DNA of 64,000 bases from Desulfurobacterium indicum. GTDB taxonomy: Bacteria; Aquificota; Aquificia; Desulfurobacteriales; Desulfurobacteriaceae. Below, in pieces: positions 1 through 7,549 of the stretch (within the stretch, counting starts at the first letter, position 1; each line of letters starts with the position of its first letter). The stretch spans positions 1-64,000 of the forward strand of contig NZ_MOEN01000001.1 of NCBI RefSeq assembly GCF_001968985.1, given 5' to 3'. The notes under the pieces are model-generated. The model saw nothing but the letters and a program-made list of their open reading frames with translations. It had not been told where the DNA came from and searched no databases. Made by a program: the position numbers and the translations under genes.

Positions 1-357
1 GCCTCTACGGAAGAAGAGGCTCTGAGGGGTTTTGAGAAGTTCAAGGAGAAGTGGGAATTAAAGTATCCTAAGGTTGTAAAGTCATGGGAGCAAGAGCTTT
101 ATAAACTCCTTACGTTCCTCAAGTATCCTGAGTCTGTCAGAAGAGTGATATATACAACAAACCTGATAGAAAGGACGATAAAGGAAATAAGGAAGAGGGT
201 TAAGGTCATAGGTGCTTTACCATCAGTTAGAGCTGTTGAAAAATTTGTTTATTTAAGAGTTGCAGTGCTTAATGATAGATGGACTAACAGAGTAGTAAAT
301 GGATTCCTTGAGGCTAAGGAAGAACTTCAGGATATGTTCTCCAGGAGGTACTCCTAA
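1..357 (+). CDS. IS256-family (mutator) transposase, C-terminal part, cut by window edge
   Basis: The reading frame is open from base 1 to the stop at 357 and encodes about 118 residues; the N-terminal two thirds lie outside the window. The motif IYTTNLIERTIKEIRKR followed by a GALPS-like turn is the conserved C-terminal block of IS256-family DDE transposases, which carries the catalytic Glu (the E of NLIE). The C-terminal helices look intact and end in a normal stop, so this half shows no decay. Whether the whole element is active cannot be judged here. It lies about 125 bases upstream of ybaB on the same strand. Confidence 0.85.
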   Translation, partial: ASTEEEALRGFEKFKEKWELKYPKVVKSWEQELYKLLTFLKYPESVRRVIYTTNLIERTIKEIRKRVKVIGALPSVRAVEKFVYLRVAVLNDRWTNRVVNGFLEAKEELQDMFSRRYS

Positions 358-386
358 TGGTTTACACAAAATTATTGACACAACCA
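358..386. repeat. Probable right terminal inverted repeat of the IS256-family element
   Basis: Directly after the transposase stop there is a TTTACACAAAATTATTGACAC-like stretch. IS256-family elements commonly end a few bases to tens of bases after the transposase gene in such ACACAAAA...GACAC sequence. The matching left end and the target duplication lie outside the window, so the exact boundary is inferred. The segment contains TTGACA (375-380), which resembles an outward-facing -35 box, but I see no good -10 at 16-18 bases. Confidence 0.5.
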
Positions 387-481
387 AATTCGGCACTTTC
401 AGTTAATTTTCCTTGTGAAATTTTTACAAATTTTTTACAATTAGATTACATTTATTTTATTGATATCAGGAGGTTTTTTTA

Positions 482-811
482 ATGTTTAAAGGTGGCATGG
501 GAAATATGGGCAATCTTATGAAGATGGCGAAACAGCTGCAGAAGCAGGCAGAGAAGATGAAGAAAGAGATTGAAGAGATGGAATTTAAAGGGAGTGCCGG
601 TGGAGTTGTCGAAGTTATCGTTAAAGGCACTGGAAGGCTTGTTAGCGTTAAGATTTCTCCTGAAGTTATAAAAGATTGTGATGTTGGAATGCTTGAGGAT
701 ATGATAGTTGTTGCTGCGAACCAGGCAATTGATAAGGCTAATGAAACGATGGAAAAAGAGATGAAGAAGATTACAGGTGGTCTTGGAATAGATCTCGGAG
801 GTCTGTTTTGA
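482..811 (+). CDS. ybaB: YbaB/EbfC family nucleoid-associated protein
   Basis: A 109-residue protein of the usual family length. The N-terminus is Gly/Met-rich (GGMGNMGNLMKMAKQLQ), followed by a long charged helix and the conserved GSAGGVVEVIVKGTG strand region, then a C-terminal helix. The family forms dimers that bind DNA and influence nucleoid structure; it sits next to recR in most bacteria. The start has a strong AGGAGG-type site at about 469-474. The stop overlaps the TTG start of recR by four bases, so the two are probably translationally coupled. Confidence 0.95.
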   Translation: MFKGGMGNMGNLMKMAKQLQKQAEKMKKEIEEMEFKGSAGGVVEVIVKGTGRLVSVKISPEVIKDCDVGMLEDMIVVAANQAIDKANETMEKEMKKITGGLGIDLGGLF

Positions 812-1413
812 TATATCCTGAGACTCTTGGGATTGTTGTTGAATTTTTGTCTTCCATTCCCGGAATAAGTGAAAGAGCTGCTGAAAGGGCTGTTCTTTCA
901 CTTTCAAAGCTTCCGGAGAATGATAAACTCAAGATTGTTAATGCCCTTAAAGGACTTGATAGGTTAAAATCGTGCCGCGAATGCGGACTTCCATCAATAA
1001 CGGAGCTATGTCCCATCTGTTCAGATGATAGCAGGAATAAATCTGTTATCTGCGTTGTTGAGCAGCCAAGAGATGCTGTTTCCATTGAAAAGCTCGGAAG
1101 ATTTGAAGGTGTCTATCACGTCTTGGGAGGTGTTATATCGCCTCTTGAGAACGTTGGCCCCGATGATATAAGAATAAGGGAGCTTTTCAGAAGGATTAAG
1201 AAGCATAATGTGAAAGAGGTAATCATTGCTCTTAATCCTACTGTTGAGGGTGAAGCAACGGCAAAGTTTATAATAGATAGGCTTACTGGAAAAAGTATTA
1301 AAATATACCGTATAGCTTATGGAATACCTTACGGTGGCACCATAGATATGGCTGATGAGCTTACGTTAAAACGTTCATTTGAAGATATGAAACTTATAAC
1401 TGGAGGAGACTGA
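808..1413 (+). CDS. recR: Recombination mediator protein RecR
   Basis: A 201-residue protein of normal RecR length. An N-terminal helix-hairpin-helix-like region (SSIPGISERAAERAV) precedes a C4 zinc finger with Cys56, Cys59, Cys68 and Cys71, then a Toprim domain beginning near residue 79 (ICVVEQPRDAVSIEK). RecR works with RecO/RecF to load RecA on gapped DNA. The start is TTG at 808, overlapping the end of ybaB. The stop TGA shares one base with the ATG of the next gene at 1413, placing recR in one transcript with the pyruvate synthase genes. Confidence 0.95.
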   Translation: MIYPETLGIVVEFLSSIPGISERAAERAVLSLSKLPENDKLKIVNALKGLDRLKSCRECGLPSITELCPICSDDSRNKSVICVVEQPRDAVSIEKLGRFEGVYHVLGGVISPLENVGPDDIRIRELFRRIKKHNVKEVIIALNPTVEGEATAKFIIDRLTGKSIKIYRIAYGIPYGGTIDMADELTLKRSFEDMKLITGGD

Positions 1414-1979
1414 TGATAGAAATCAGATGGCACGCCAGAGGTGGTCAGGGAGCGGTTACCGCTTCAAAGATTCTTGCAAGTTCTGCAATCAGGGAAGGTA
1501 AATATGCCCAGAGTGCTCCGGACTACGGTGCTGAGAGGGCAGGTGCACCTCTAAGGAGTTTTAACAGGGTTTCCGAAAAACCGATTACTCTTCACTGTCT
1601 TGTTCTCCATCCCGATATTGTGGTTGTTGTTGATCCTACGCTTCTGAAAACGGTTCCGATACTTGAAGGGACATCCGAAAATGCAGTGCTCGTTATAAAC
1701 ACGGATAAGACGCCTGAAGAGATAAGGAACATGCTAGATATAAAGGATAGAAAAATTTACACTGTAAACGCTAGTGCTATTGCGATGGAAGAGTTTGGAA
1801 AACCGTTTATGAACGTTCCTATGCTTGGTGCTCTTGTGAAAGTAATAGAGAATCTCGTTTCTCTTGACAGCGTGAAGGAAGATATTAAAGCCACTTTCGG
1901 CAAAAAAGTTTCAAAGGAGCTTCTTGAGGCGAACCTCAGAGCCCTTGAGAGAGCTTACAGGGAGGTAAAAGGAGAATGA
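1413..1979 (+). CDS. porG: Pyruvate:ferredoxin oxidoreductase (pyruvate synthase), gamma subunit
   Basis: A 188-residue protein with the family opening IRWHARGGQGAVTASKILA and the AGAPLRSFNR block of OFOR gamma subunits (domain III). In four-subunit enzymes the gamma chain completes the CoA-binding region. It is the first gene of a gamma-delta-alpha-beta operon, the usual order for pyruvate or 2-ketoisovalerate enzymes. Assignment to pyruvate rests mainly on the alpha subunit and the autotrophic context. The start ATG is fused to the recR stop, and the end overlaps the delta-subunit start by four bases. Confidence 0.9.
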   Translation: MIEIRWHARGGQGAVTASKILASSAIREGKYAQSAPDYGAERAGAPLRSFNRVSEKPITLHCLVLHPDIVVVVDPTLLKTVPILEGTSENAVLVINTDKTPEEIRNMLDIKDRKIYTVNASAIAMEEFGKPFMNVPMLGALVKVIENLVSLDSVKEDIKATFGKKVSKELLEANLRALERAYREVKGE

Positions 1980-2290
1980 AAGGCTGGAGAGATTTAGAGA
2001 TAGGTGCTCTTATTACAGAGCCGGGAAACAGTGCTGAATATAAAACCGGAGAGTGGCGTGCCTGGAGACCGGTTTTTAACAGGGAAAATTGTATAGACTG
2101 CATGATATGTTGGGTGTTTTGTCCGGACAGTTCAATTATCGTTAAGGATAAAAAAGTTGTAGGTATAGACTATGATCACTGTAAAGGGTGTGGTATATGT
2201 GCTCATGAATGTCCAAAAAGCAAGGGAGACGATGAGTCAAAGAAAGCGCTTGTAATGAAACCGGAATATCTGTTTCGTGAGGAGGACTAA
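1976..2290 (+). CDS. porD: Pyruvate:ferredoxin oxidoreductase, delta subunit (2x[4Fe-4S] ferredoxin)
   Basis: A 104-residue ferredoxin-like subunit. Two Cys clusters are visible: CIDCMICWVFCPD and CKGCGICAHECPK, each CxxCxxCxxxCP, enough for two [4Fe-4S] clusters. An N-terminal extension containing GEWRAWRPVF is typical of PorD and docks on the enzyme. It passes electrons between external ferredoxin and the TPP site. It overlaps porG by four bases and stands two bases before porA with an AGGAGG-type site at its end. Confidence 0.9.
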   Translation: MKGWRDLEIGALITEPGNSAEYKTGEWRAWRPVFNRENCIDCMICWVFCPDSSIIVKDKKVVGIDYDHCKGCGICAHECPKSKGDDESKKALVMKPEYLFREED

Positions 2291-2292
2291 TT

Positions 2293-3498
2293 ATGGCGGT
2301 TACTATGATAGAAGAGAGAAAAGTGGTTCCCTATTCAGGGAACATGGCAGCAGCTGAAGCTTTAAGGCAGATAAACCCTGACGTTGTTGCTGCTTATCCT
2401 ATTACGCCACAAACAGAGATGATGCACTTTTTCGCCGATTTTGTGGCAAATGGTCTTGTTGATACTGAGTTTATTACGGTTGAAAGTGAACACAGTGCCC
2501 TTTCTGCGGTTGTTGGTGCTGCAGCGGCCGGTGCAAGAGCAATGACGGCGACAGCAGGTCCCGGTCTTGCTCTAATGTGGGAAATTTTAGGTGTTGCTTC
2601 AGGGATGAGACTTCCTGCAGTTATAGCTCTTGTTAACAGAGCTCTTTCATCTCCTATTAACATTCACGGTGACCACTCGGATATGATGGGTGCAAGAGAC
2701 CAGGGATGGATTATTCTTGTTTCCGAGAATGCCGAGGAGGAGTATGATAACCTTATTCAGGCTGTTAAGATTGCCGAAGATGAAAGGGTCAGGCTTCCGG
2801 TGATGGTTGGTATGGACGGTTTTATTATCTCTCACTCGATAGAGGGTGTATCTCTTCTCAAAGATGAGGAAGTGAGAGAATTTGTTGGGAAACAGAGAAT
2901 GTTTCATCCTCTTCTTGATGTTGAGCATCCGACAACTCACGGTGCCATCGCCATGTCCGATTCTTACATGGAGTTTAAGCGTCAACAGAGAGAAGCTATG
3001 ATGAATGCCTACAAGGTAATTAGAGAAGTCGGTGAAGAGTTTGCAGCGCTGAGAGGTAAGAAATACGAACATATCGAAGCGTATAAAACTGAGGATGCCG
3101 AATACATTCTTATTGTTATGGGTTCAGCAGCAGGAACCGCAAAATATGTTGTTGACAGGATGAGAGAGAGAGGTGAAAAGGTAGGAATAATAAAGATTAG
3201 AACGTTTAGGCCTTTTCCTTACTATGATCTTGCAGATGCGATTGTTGCTTCAAATGCTAAAGCTATCGGAGTGATGGATAGAGCTGAAACATTTGGCGGA
3301 TACAGCGGTCCTCTTTTCGAAGAGGTTTGCACGGCTCTTTATACAAGAAACAAGTTCTATCCTATTGCAGGTCTTATCTACGGACTGGGCGGAAGAGATT
3401 GCAATATTAACCATATAGAAGAAGCGTTCGATGTTGTCAAGAAAAAGGCAGCAGGAGAGGAAGTTCCGCCTGTAACCTATCTCAATTTGCAAGTATAA
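2293..3498 (+). CDS. porA: Pyruvate:ferredoxin oxidoreductase, alpha subunit
   Basis: A 401-residue subunit. The AAYPITPQTEMM motif early in the protein and the GDHSDMMGARDQGWI block are characteristic of pyruvate synthase alpha chains and differ from the GGPSTGLPTQ block of 2-oxoglutarate enzymes, as seen in korA at 29675. The C-terminal half carries the domain II fold (ILIVMGSAAGTAKYVVD). With CO2, acetyl-CoA and reduced ferredoxin the enzyme makes pyruvate, a key fixation step after the reductive TCA cycle. The start ATG follows a GGAGG site at 2281-2285. Confidence 0.92.
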   Translation: MAVTMIEERKVVPYSGNMAAAEALRQINPDVVAAYPITPQTEMMHFFADFVANGLVDTEFITVESEHSALSAVVGAAAAGARAMTATAGPGLALMWEILGVASGMRLPAVIALVNRALSSPINIHGDHSDMMGARDQGWIILVSENAEEEYDNLIQAVKIAEDERVRLPVMVGMDGFIISHSIEGVSLLKDEEVREFVGKQRMFHPLLDVEHPTTHGAIAMSDSYMEFKRQQREAMMNAYKVIREVGEEFAALRGKKYEHIEAYKTEDAEYILIVMGSAAGTAKYVVDRMRERGEKVGIIKIRTFRPFPYYDLADAIVASNAKAIGVMDRAETFGGYSGPLFEEVCTALYTRNKFYPIAGLIYGLGGRDCNINHIEEAFDVVKKKAAGEEVPPVTYLNLQV

Positions 3499-3516
3499 TA
3501 ATTAATGGAGGAAATA

Positions 3517-4503
3517 ATGGCACAGGTATCAGATAAACCAAAGTTTGTTACTAAGGGAGAGATAAAGGTTCCCCCTATTAGAGATTTGACAGATTCAAGA
3601 GAAGGTATAGCTCCAGGTCACAGGCTCTGTACTGGTTGTGTTGCTGGAATAATTCTCAGGCAAATGTTCATGGCGGCAGAGGCAGCCGGCTATACTCTCG
3701 TGATAGCAAATGCAACCGGCTGTGTTGAGGTTTGTACTTCAATTTACCCTCACACTTCCTGGAAAGTGCCATGGATTCACAACGCCTTTGAAAATGCGGC
3801 TGCCACCATTTCAGGCGTTGAAGCTGCCTACAAAGCTCTTAAAAGAAAAGGAATGCTCCCTTCCGATAAAAAAGTAAAGTTTGTGGCTTTAGGTGGTGAT
3901 GGTGGAACCTATGATATTGGTTTTCAGTCTCTTTCAGGGGCACTGGAAAGGGGTCACGATTTTATCTATGTGTGTTACGATAACGAGGCTTATATGAATA
4001 CCGGTATTCAGCGTTCAAGCGCTACACCAAGGCATGCTGCAACGACAACTCAACCTGCCGGTAAAGTTATTCCTGGTAAACCACAGCCCAAAAAGTGGAT
4101 GCCAGAGATAGCAGCTGCTCATGGCATTCCATATGTTGCTCAGGCTGCACCTTCACATTTCAATGATTTTATGAGAAAATTCATTAAAGCTTTAAATACT
4201 AAAGGACCATCTTACTTGAACGTTTTCTGCACCTGTCCGAGAGGCTGGAGGGCAAAAGAAGAAGAGGGAATTCTAATTTCCAGGCTTGCTGTTGAAACCA
4301 ACTACTGGCCGTTGTTTGAAGTTGAAGACGGGAAGTGGAAGATAAACTACAAGCCGAAAGAGAGAAAACCGATAGAGGAGTTTCTCAAGAAGCAGGGAAG
4401 ATTTAAGCATATGTTTAAGCCTGGAAATGAATACCTCATAAAAGAGCTTCAAGAAGACGTTGATAAGCGGTGGGAGAGACTTCTTAAACTTGAGCAGTTA
4501 TAA
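3517..4503 (+). CDS. porB: Pyruvate:ferredoxin oxidoreductase, beta subunit (TPP-binding)
   Basis: A 328-residue subunit. It has the TPP motif GGDGGTYDIG and the Cys ligands LCTGCVAG, ATGCVEVC and CTCPRGW for the proximal [4Fe-4S] cluster. An upstream in-frame ATG exists at 3505, but the GGAGG at 3507-3511 sits five bases before ATG 3517, so 3517 is the better start. The gene closes the por operon; the roadblock gene follows after 11 bases and may share the transcript. Confidence 0.92.
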   Translation: MAQVSDKPKFVTKGEIKVPPIRDLTDSREGIAPGHRLCTGCVAGIILRQMFMAAEAAGYTLVIANATGCVEVCTSIYPHTSWKVPWIHNAFENAAATISGVEAAYKALKRKGMLPSDKKVKFVALGGDGGTYDIGFQSLSGALERGHDFIYVCYDNEAYMNTGIQRSSATPRHAATTTQPAGKVIPGKPQPKKWMPEIAAAHGIPYVAQAAPSHFNDFMRKFIKALNTKGPSYLNVFCTCPRGWRAKEEEGILISRLAVETNYWPLFEVEDGKWKINYKPKERKPIEEFLKKQGRFKHMFKPGNEYLIKELQEDVDKRWERLLKLEQL

Positions 4504-4514
4504 GGAGAGAGAAA

Positions 4515-4988
4515 GTGTTAAGCATTAGACCCGAAGAGGATAAAAAGTTACGAGAGGTTCTTACAGCCCTTTGCAGTGAAAGCAGAGCAAAGGTGGTATT
4601 TTTAATAGATAAAGCGGGTCAATTAATAAGCCGGAGTGATGCTCCGGCTTATACTTCTAATGATATAACTTTTGCATCACTTACCGCAGGTAACGTTGCG
4701 GCTTCTGAAGCTCTTTCAAAATTACTTGGCGATAAAACTTTAAATCATGCCTTTACTGAAACTGAGGACGAAGGTATCTATATGTCTCTTCTTGACAGGA
4801 AGTTGATTCTTGTGATAATTTTCGAGAAATTTGCGTCAAATCTTGGCATAATTCGTGTGAAACTTAAAAAGTATCGTCCCATTCTTGAGGAAATAATACG
4901 TAAGATAGAAAGGAAATCCGAGCAGGAACAGCAGATTGGAAAAGAGATTAATTTTGATGAGATAGATATAGATAATCTGTTTGAATAA
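4515..4988 (+). CDS. Roadblock/LC7 protein, MglB-like GTPase-activating partner
   Basis: A 157-residue protein with the roadblock fold: a central GQLISRSDAPAY strand turn, then ASLTAGNVAASEALSKLLG, which closely matches the MglB helix-2 motif, and the C-terminal strands LILVIIFEKF and LGIIRVKLKK. An acidic tail follows (EINFDEIDIDNLFE). Start is GTG 4515 after AAGGAGAG. MglB proteins are GAPs for MglA, the gene that follows after 19 bases. A perfect 11-bp hairpin lies inside the gene at 4626-4652. The name MglB is by similarity; the cellular role here is unknown. Confidence 0.85.
   Translation: MLSIRPEEDKKLREVLTALCSESRAKVVFLIDKAGQLISRSDAPAYTSNDITFASLTAGNVAASEALSKLLGDKTLNHAFTETEDEGIYMSLLDRKLILVIIFEKFASNLGIIRVKLKKYRPILEEIIRKIERKSEQEQQIGKEINFDEIDIDNLFE
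4626..4652 (+). other. Perfect 11-bp hairpin inside the mglB-like gene
   Basis: ATAAGCCGGAG at 4626-4636 is the exact reverse complement of CTCCGGCTTAT at 4642-4652, with a five-base loop. The stem is far more GC-rich than its surroundings and encodes part of a conserved roadblock strand-turn. It is not followed by a T-run, so it is not a normal terminator. Confidence 0.75.
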
Positions 4989-5007
4989 AGGAAGGCGGAG
5001 TCATTAA

Positions 5008-5589
5008 ATGCCACTAATAAACTTTGCGACAAAAGAGATTAACTGTAAGATTGTTTATTATGGTCCTGGATTGAGCGGTAAGACTGCCAACATAAAGTGG
5101 ATATATGATCATATCAGACCGGAGAACAAGGGAGAACTTATTACACTTGCTACGGAAACAGAGCGAACGTTGTTTTTTGATTTTGTTCCGATAGAGGTAG
5201 CAACAGTTAAGGGTTTTAAGGTCAGATTTCATCTTTATACCACTCCCGGGCAGATTATCTACAAGATAAGTAGAAAACTAATTTTAAAGGGTGTTGACGG
5301 TATTGTTTTTGTTGCTGATTCTCAAGAAGAGAGACATGATGCCAATCTTGATACTCTTGATGATATGTTGAATAACATGAAAGAGCTCGGTATTAAGTTT
5401 GAAGATACTCCACTGGTTTTCCAGTATAATAAAAGGGATTTGCCTAATATTTTACCTGTTGAAGTTTTAAGAAAAGATCTCAATAAGTGGAATTATCCTG
5501 ATTTTGAAGCAATTGCCATTAGAGGGGTAGGTGTAATAGAAACATTTAAAGAAATAACGAAGTTAGTCGTTCAAAAATTGAAAAAATGA
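5008..5589 (+). CDS. MglA-like small Ras-superfamily GTPase
   Basis: A 193-residue single-domain GTPase. The P-loop is GPGLSGKT near residues 19-26, the G3 region is LYTTPGQ (the MglA-type variant of DxxG), and G4 is QYNKRDL. These features separate it from Rab/Ras proteins and place it with bacterial MglA. In Myxococcus and Thermus, MglA-GTP marks a cell pole and MglB stimulates hydrolysis; targets include type IV pili and gliding motors. Here the adjacent MglB-like gene makes a pair, and pilin and flagellar genes elsewhere in the window are possible clients (inference). It overlaps bioB by four bases. Confidence 0.88.
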   Translation: MPLINFATKEINCKIVYYGPGLSGKTANIKWIYDHIRPENKGELITLATETERTLFFDFVPIEVATVKGFKVRFHLYTTPGQIIYKISRKLILKGVDGIVFVADSQEERHDANLDTLDDMLNNMKELGIKFEDTPLVFQYNKRDLPNILPVEVLRKDLNKWNYPDFEAIAIRGVGVIETFKEITKLVVQKLKK

Positions 5590-6515
5590 AGTTAGAAATT
5601 AACGATATTTTGACAACAAAACCTGAAGAGATTCTTTTTCTTTTTTCTAATGTCTTAAAATTCAAACTTTCCTTCTCAGGCCGTTTTATAGAGACATGTG
5701 CCATCTTAAATGCCAAAAGTGGAAGGTGCCCTTCTGACTGTAAGTTTTGCGCTCAGTCGGAAAAGAGCAAAGCGAACATAAAAGTATATCCTCTTCTATC
5801 TGAAGAAGAGCTCTATAATTCAGCCATTTCAATGTTTTCTAAAGGTGTAGATAGATTCAGTTTCGTGTGTAGCGGAATAAGGCCTACTGTGTCTGAAATC
5901 AAGAGAATTGGAAAAGTAGCGGAAAGGATAAAGGCTGATTATCCGAAAGCTAAACTTTGTGCCTCTCTGGGACAGCTTGATGGAGATTCTCTTTCTTATC
6001 TTAAGAAAAGTGGAATAGACAGATATCATCACAATCTGGAAACTTCAAAAGAGTTTTATCCTTATGTTTCGTCTGTTCAAAGGTGGGAGGACAGATACAG
6101 AACGATTGCAAGAGCCAAGGAATTGGGATTTTCTGTTTGCAGCGGCGGAATTTTTGGGCTTGGAGAATCAGTAGAAGATATCGTTTCTTTTTTAACGTCT
6201 TTAAAAGAGTTGGCTGTTGATTCCATACCATTAAATTTTCTTTATCCAATAAAGGGTACTAAATTTGAGTATAATAATTTCTTGACACCATTGAAAGTTT
6301 TAAGGATAATTTTTGCTGCAAGGGTGTTTTTTCCGGATACATTCATCCGTATCTGTGGCGGTCGTGAGTATAATTTAGAACAACTGCAACCTTTCGCAGT
6401 TGCAGTTGTAGACGGGCTTATGGTAGGTAATTACCTTACCACCAGGGGAAGAAGTTTAAAAGACGATATGGAACTTATCAATAACCTTGGGTTAAAGTGC
6501 AGCCTGAAGATTTAA
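5586..6515 (+). CDS. bioB: Biotin synthase
   Basis: A 309-residue radical SAM enzyme. The SAM-cluster motif is CPSDCKFC (CxxxCxxC). Other conserved blocks are LCASLGQLDG, YHHNLETSKEFYP, VCSGGIFGLGES and the C-terminal FIRICGGRE. BioB inserts sulfur into dethiobiotin. No other biotin genes are next to it. The start ATG lies in the end of the MglA-like gene, so it is probably translated from the same message. A spacer of about 120 bases follows. Confidence 0.93.
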   Translation: MKLEINDILTTKPEEILFLFSNVLKFKLSFSGRFIETCAILNAKSGRCPSDCKFCAQSEKSKANIKVYPLLSEEELYNSAISMFSKGVDRFSFVCSGIRPTVSEIKRIGKVAERIKADYPKAKLCASLGQLDGDSLSYLKKSGIDRYHHNLETSKEFYPYVSSVQRWEDRYRTIARAKELGFSVCSGGIFGLGESVEDIVSFLTSLKELAVDSIPLNFLYPIKGTKFEYNNFLTPLKVLRIIFAARVFFPDTFIRICGGREYNLEQLQPFAVAVVDGLMVGNYLTTRGRSLKDDMELINNLGLKCSLKI

Positions 6516-6559
6516 CGGCAATTGTGATAAAATGGAATAACTTTTCTTGCAAGCTGTGT

Positions 6560-6581
6560 TATAATTTGCATGTTTAGCAAA
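6560..6581 (+). promoter_or_regulatory. Possible promoter -10 and adjoining palindrome upstream of the cytochrome gene
   Basis: A TATAAT hexamer at 6560-6565 lies about 70 bases before the cytochrome start. The expected -35 position has only a weak match. An inverted repeat TTTGC (6565-6569) and GCAAA (6577-6581) immediately follows and could be an operator. Both are pattern-based only. Confidence 0.35.
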
Positions 6582-6637
6582 CAAGTTTATTAGAACTTTT
6601 TGAATATCTGAAACCAAAACCTGCAGGGAGTAGAAGA

Positions 6638-7417
6638 ATGAGGATAGGGAGAGTATTTGTAGCCATCGTCATCGGTTTGATGGTGGGGGGAAATGTCTCT
6701 TTTGCAGCTGAGTGTGGAGGGAAAGGTTATACGGGTACGGATAGTTCTTATTGTTTAAAATGTCATAAGCCCTGTGTAACCTCAACTTTATGTAAGGGCA
6801 AACCTTCAGGTTGTGTTCATGTTCCTTCGACGTTTCCTCTTGTTAACGGTGAAGTTAGTTGTGTTACCTGCCATGATATGAACGGTGAGCAGGATAACAT
6901 GTTTTTAAGGGGGAATTTCTCAAAAAAGCAAACGCTTGCTTTTTGTATGAACTGTCACACAAAAGAGTGTTATGCCAAGTTTAATCCTCACGAGGGTATG
7001 TGGCTCTATTCGGGTAAGAAGTTAAGGCAGACTTGTGCTTACTGTCACGGAAAGAATAATACAGCTGATCCGAGAAGGGTTTGTATCGGTTGTCATACAA
7101 AAAATCCACATCCAGGTGCTCTTGAGCATGTTGGACAGAGATGTGCTGTAACTAATCTTCCATCTGTTAATGGAAAGATTCATTGTATTACATGTCATAA
7201 TCCTCACCCAACTTCATTTGATAAGCATGAGGGTAAGCTTCTTTCGGGCATAGGGGAGCAGGTTGCTAAAGCAGATTTTGAAGCCACACTTAAAACAATT
7301 TCATTCAGGAATCTGGAACATGTTGAATTTAATAATGGTCCTCGTCAGCTTATGAGGATGAAAACTGAAAACGGTGAGCTCTGTTTGAATTGTCACGAGA
7401 ATATTCCAGATAATTAA
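6638..7417 (+). CDS. Periplasmic heptaheme c-type cytochrome
   Basis: A 259-residue exported protein. Residues 1-24 form a signal peptide ending SFAA. Seven CxxCH heme sites are visible: CLKCH (39-43), CVTCH (75-79), CMNCH, CAYCH, CIGCH, CITCH and CLNCH near the C-terminus. Additional Cys residues at about 46, 52 and 59 do not form CxxCH. Such multiheme proteins carry electrons in the periplasm, for example to nitrite, sulfur or tetrathionate reductases. No reductase is adjacent, so the partner is unknown. The gene stands alone between a spacer and a strong terminator. An AGGGAG site precedes the ATG. Confidence 0.9.
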   Translation: MRIGRVFVAIVIGLMVGGNVSFAAECGGKGYTGTDSSYCLKCHKPCVTSTLCKGKPSGCVHVPSTFPLVNGEVSCVTCHDMNGEQDNMFLRGNFSKKQTLAFCMNCHTKECYAKFNPHEGMWLYSGKKLRQTCAYCHGKNNTADPRRVCIGCHTKNPHPGALEHVGQRCAVTNLPSVNGKIHCITCHNPHPTSFDKHEGKLLSGIGEQVAKADFEATLKTISFRNLEHVEFNNGPRQLMRMKTENGELCLNCHENIPDN

Positions 7418-7448
7418 AGAAATGACTGAGTAAGAAGGTTATCTTGAA

Positions 7449-7476
7449 AAGCCCGCTTTAAAGCGGGCTTTTTTAT
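7449..7476 (+). terminator. Rho-independent terminator after the cytochrome gene
   Basis: AAAGCCCGC pairs with GCGGGCTTT around a short TTTAAA loop, followed by a T-run. Confidence 0.9.
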
Positions 7477-7507
7477 TTTTTTTCTAACAGATTTGGTAGA
7501 AAGCGTG

Positions 7508-7513
7508 TATAAT
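7508..7513 (+). promoter_or_regulatory. Possible -10 box for the secD operon
   Basis: TATAAT stands 37 bases before the chosen secD ATG and just after the upstream terminator; the -35 region is weak. Confidence 0.4.
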
Positions 7514-7549
7514 AAGTCCTTGATTTCAGCCAAGAGGCAGGAGAGAAAG

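Noticed and set aside
375-407. Hybrid IS-derived promoter for ybaB
   Set aside because: TTGACA is present but no acceptable -10 lies 16-18 bases downstream.
479-907. 142-residue open frame on the minus strand across ybaB
   Set aside because: It lies opposite the well-supported ybaB and recR start, has no ribosome site or recognisable domain and is a shadow frame.
6770-6830. Extra Cys residues in the cytochrome that might form an eighth heme site
   Set aside because: The spacing does not give CxxCH or a usual CxnCH variant, so only seven sites are counted.
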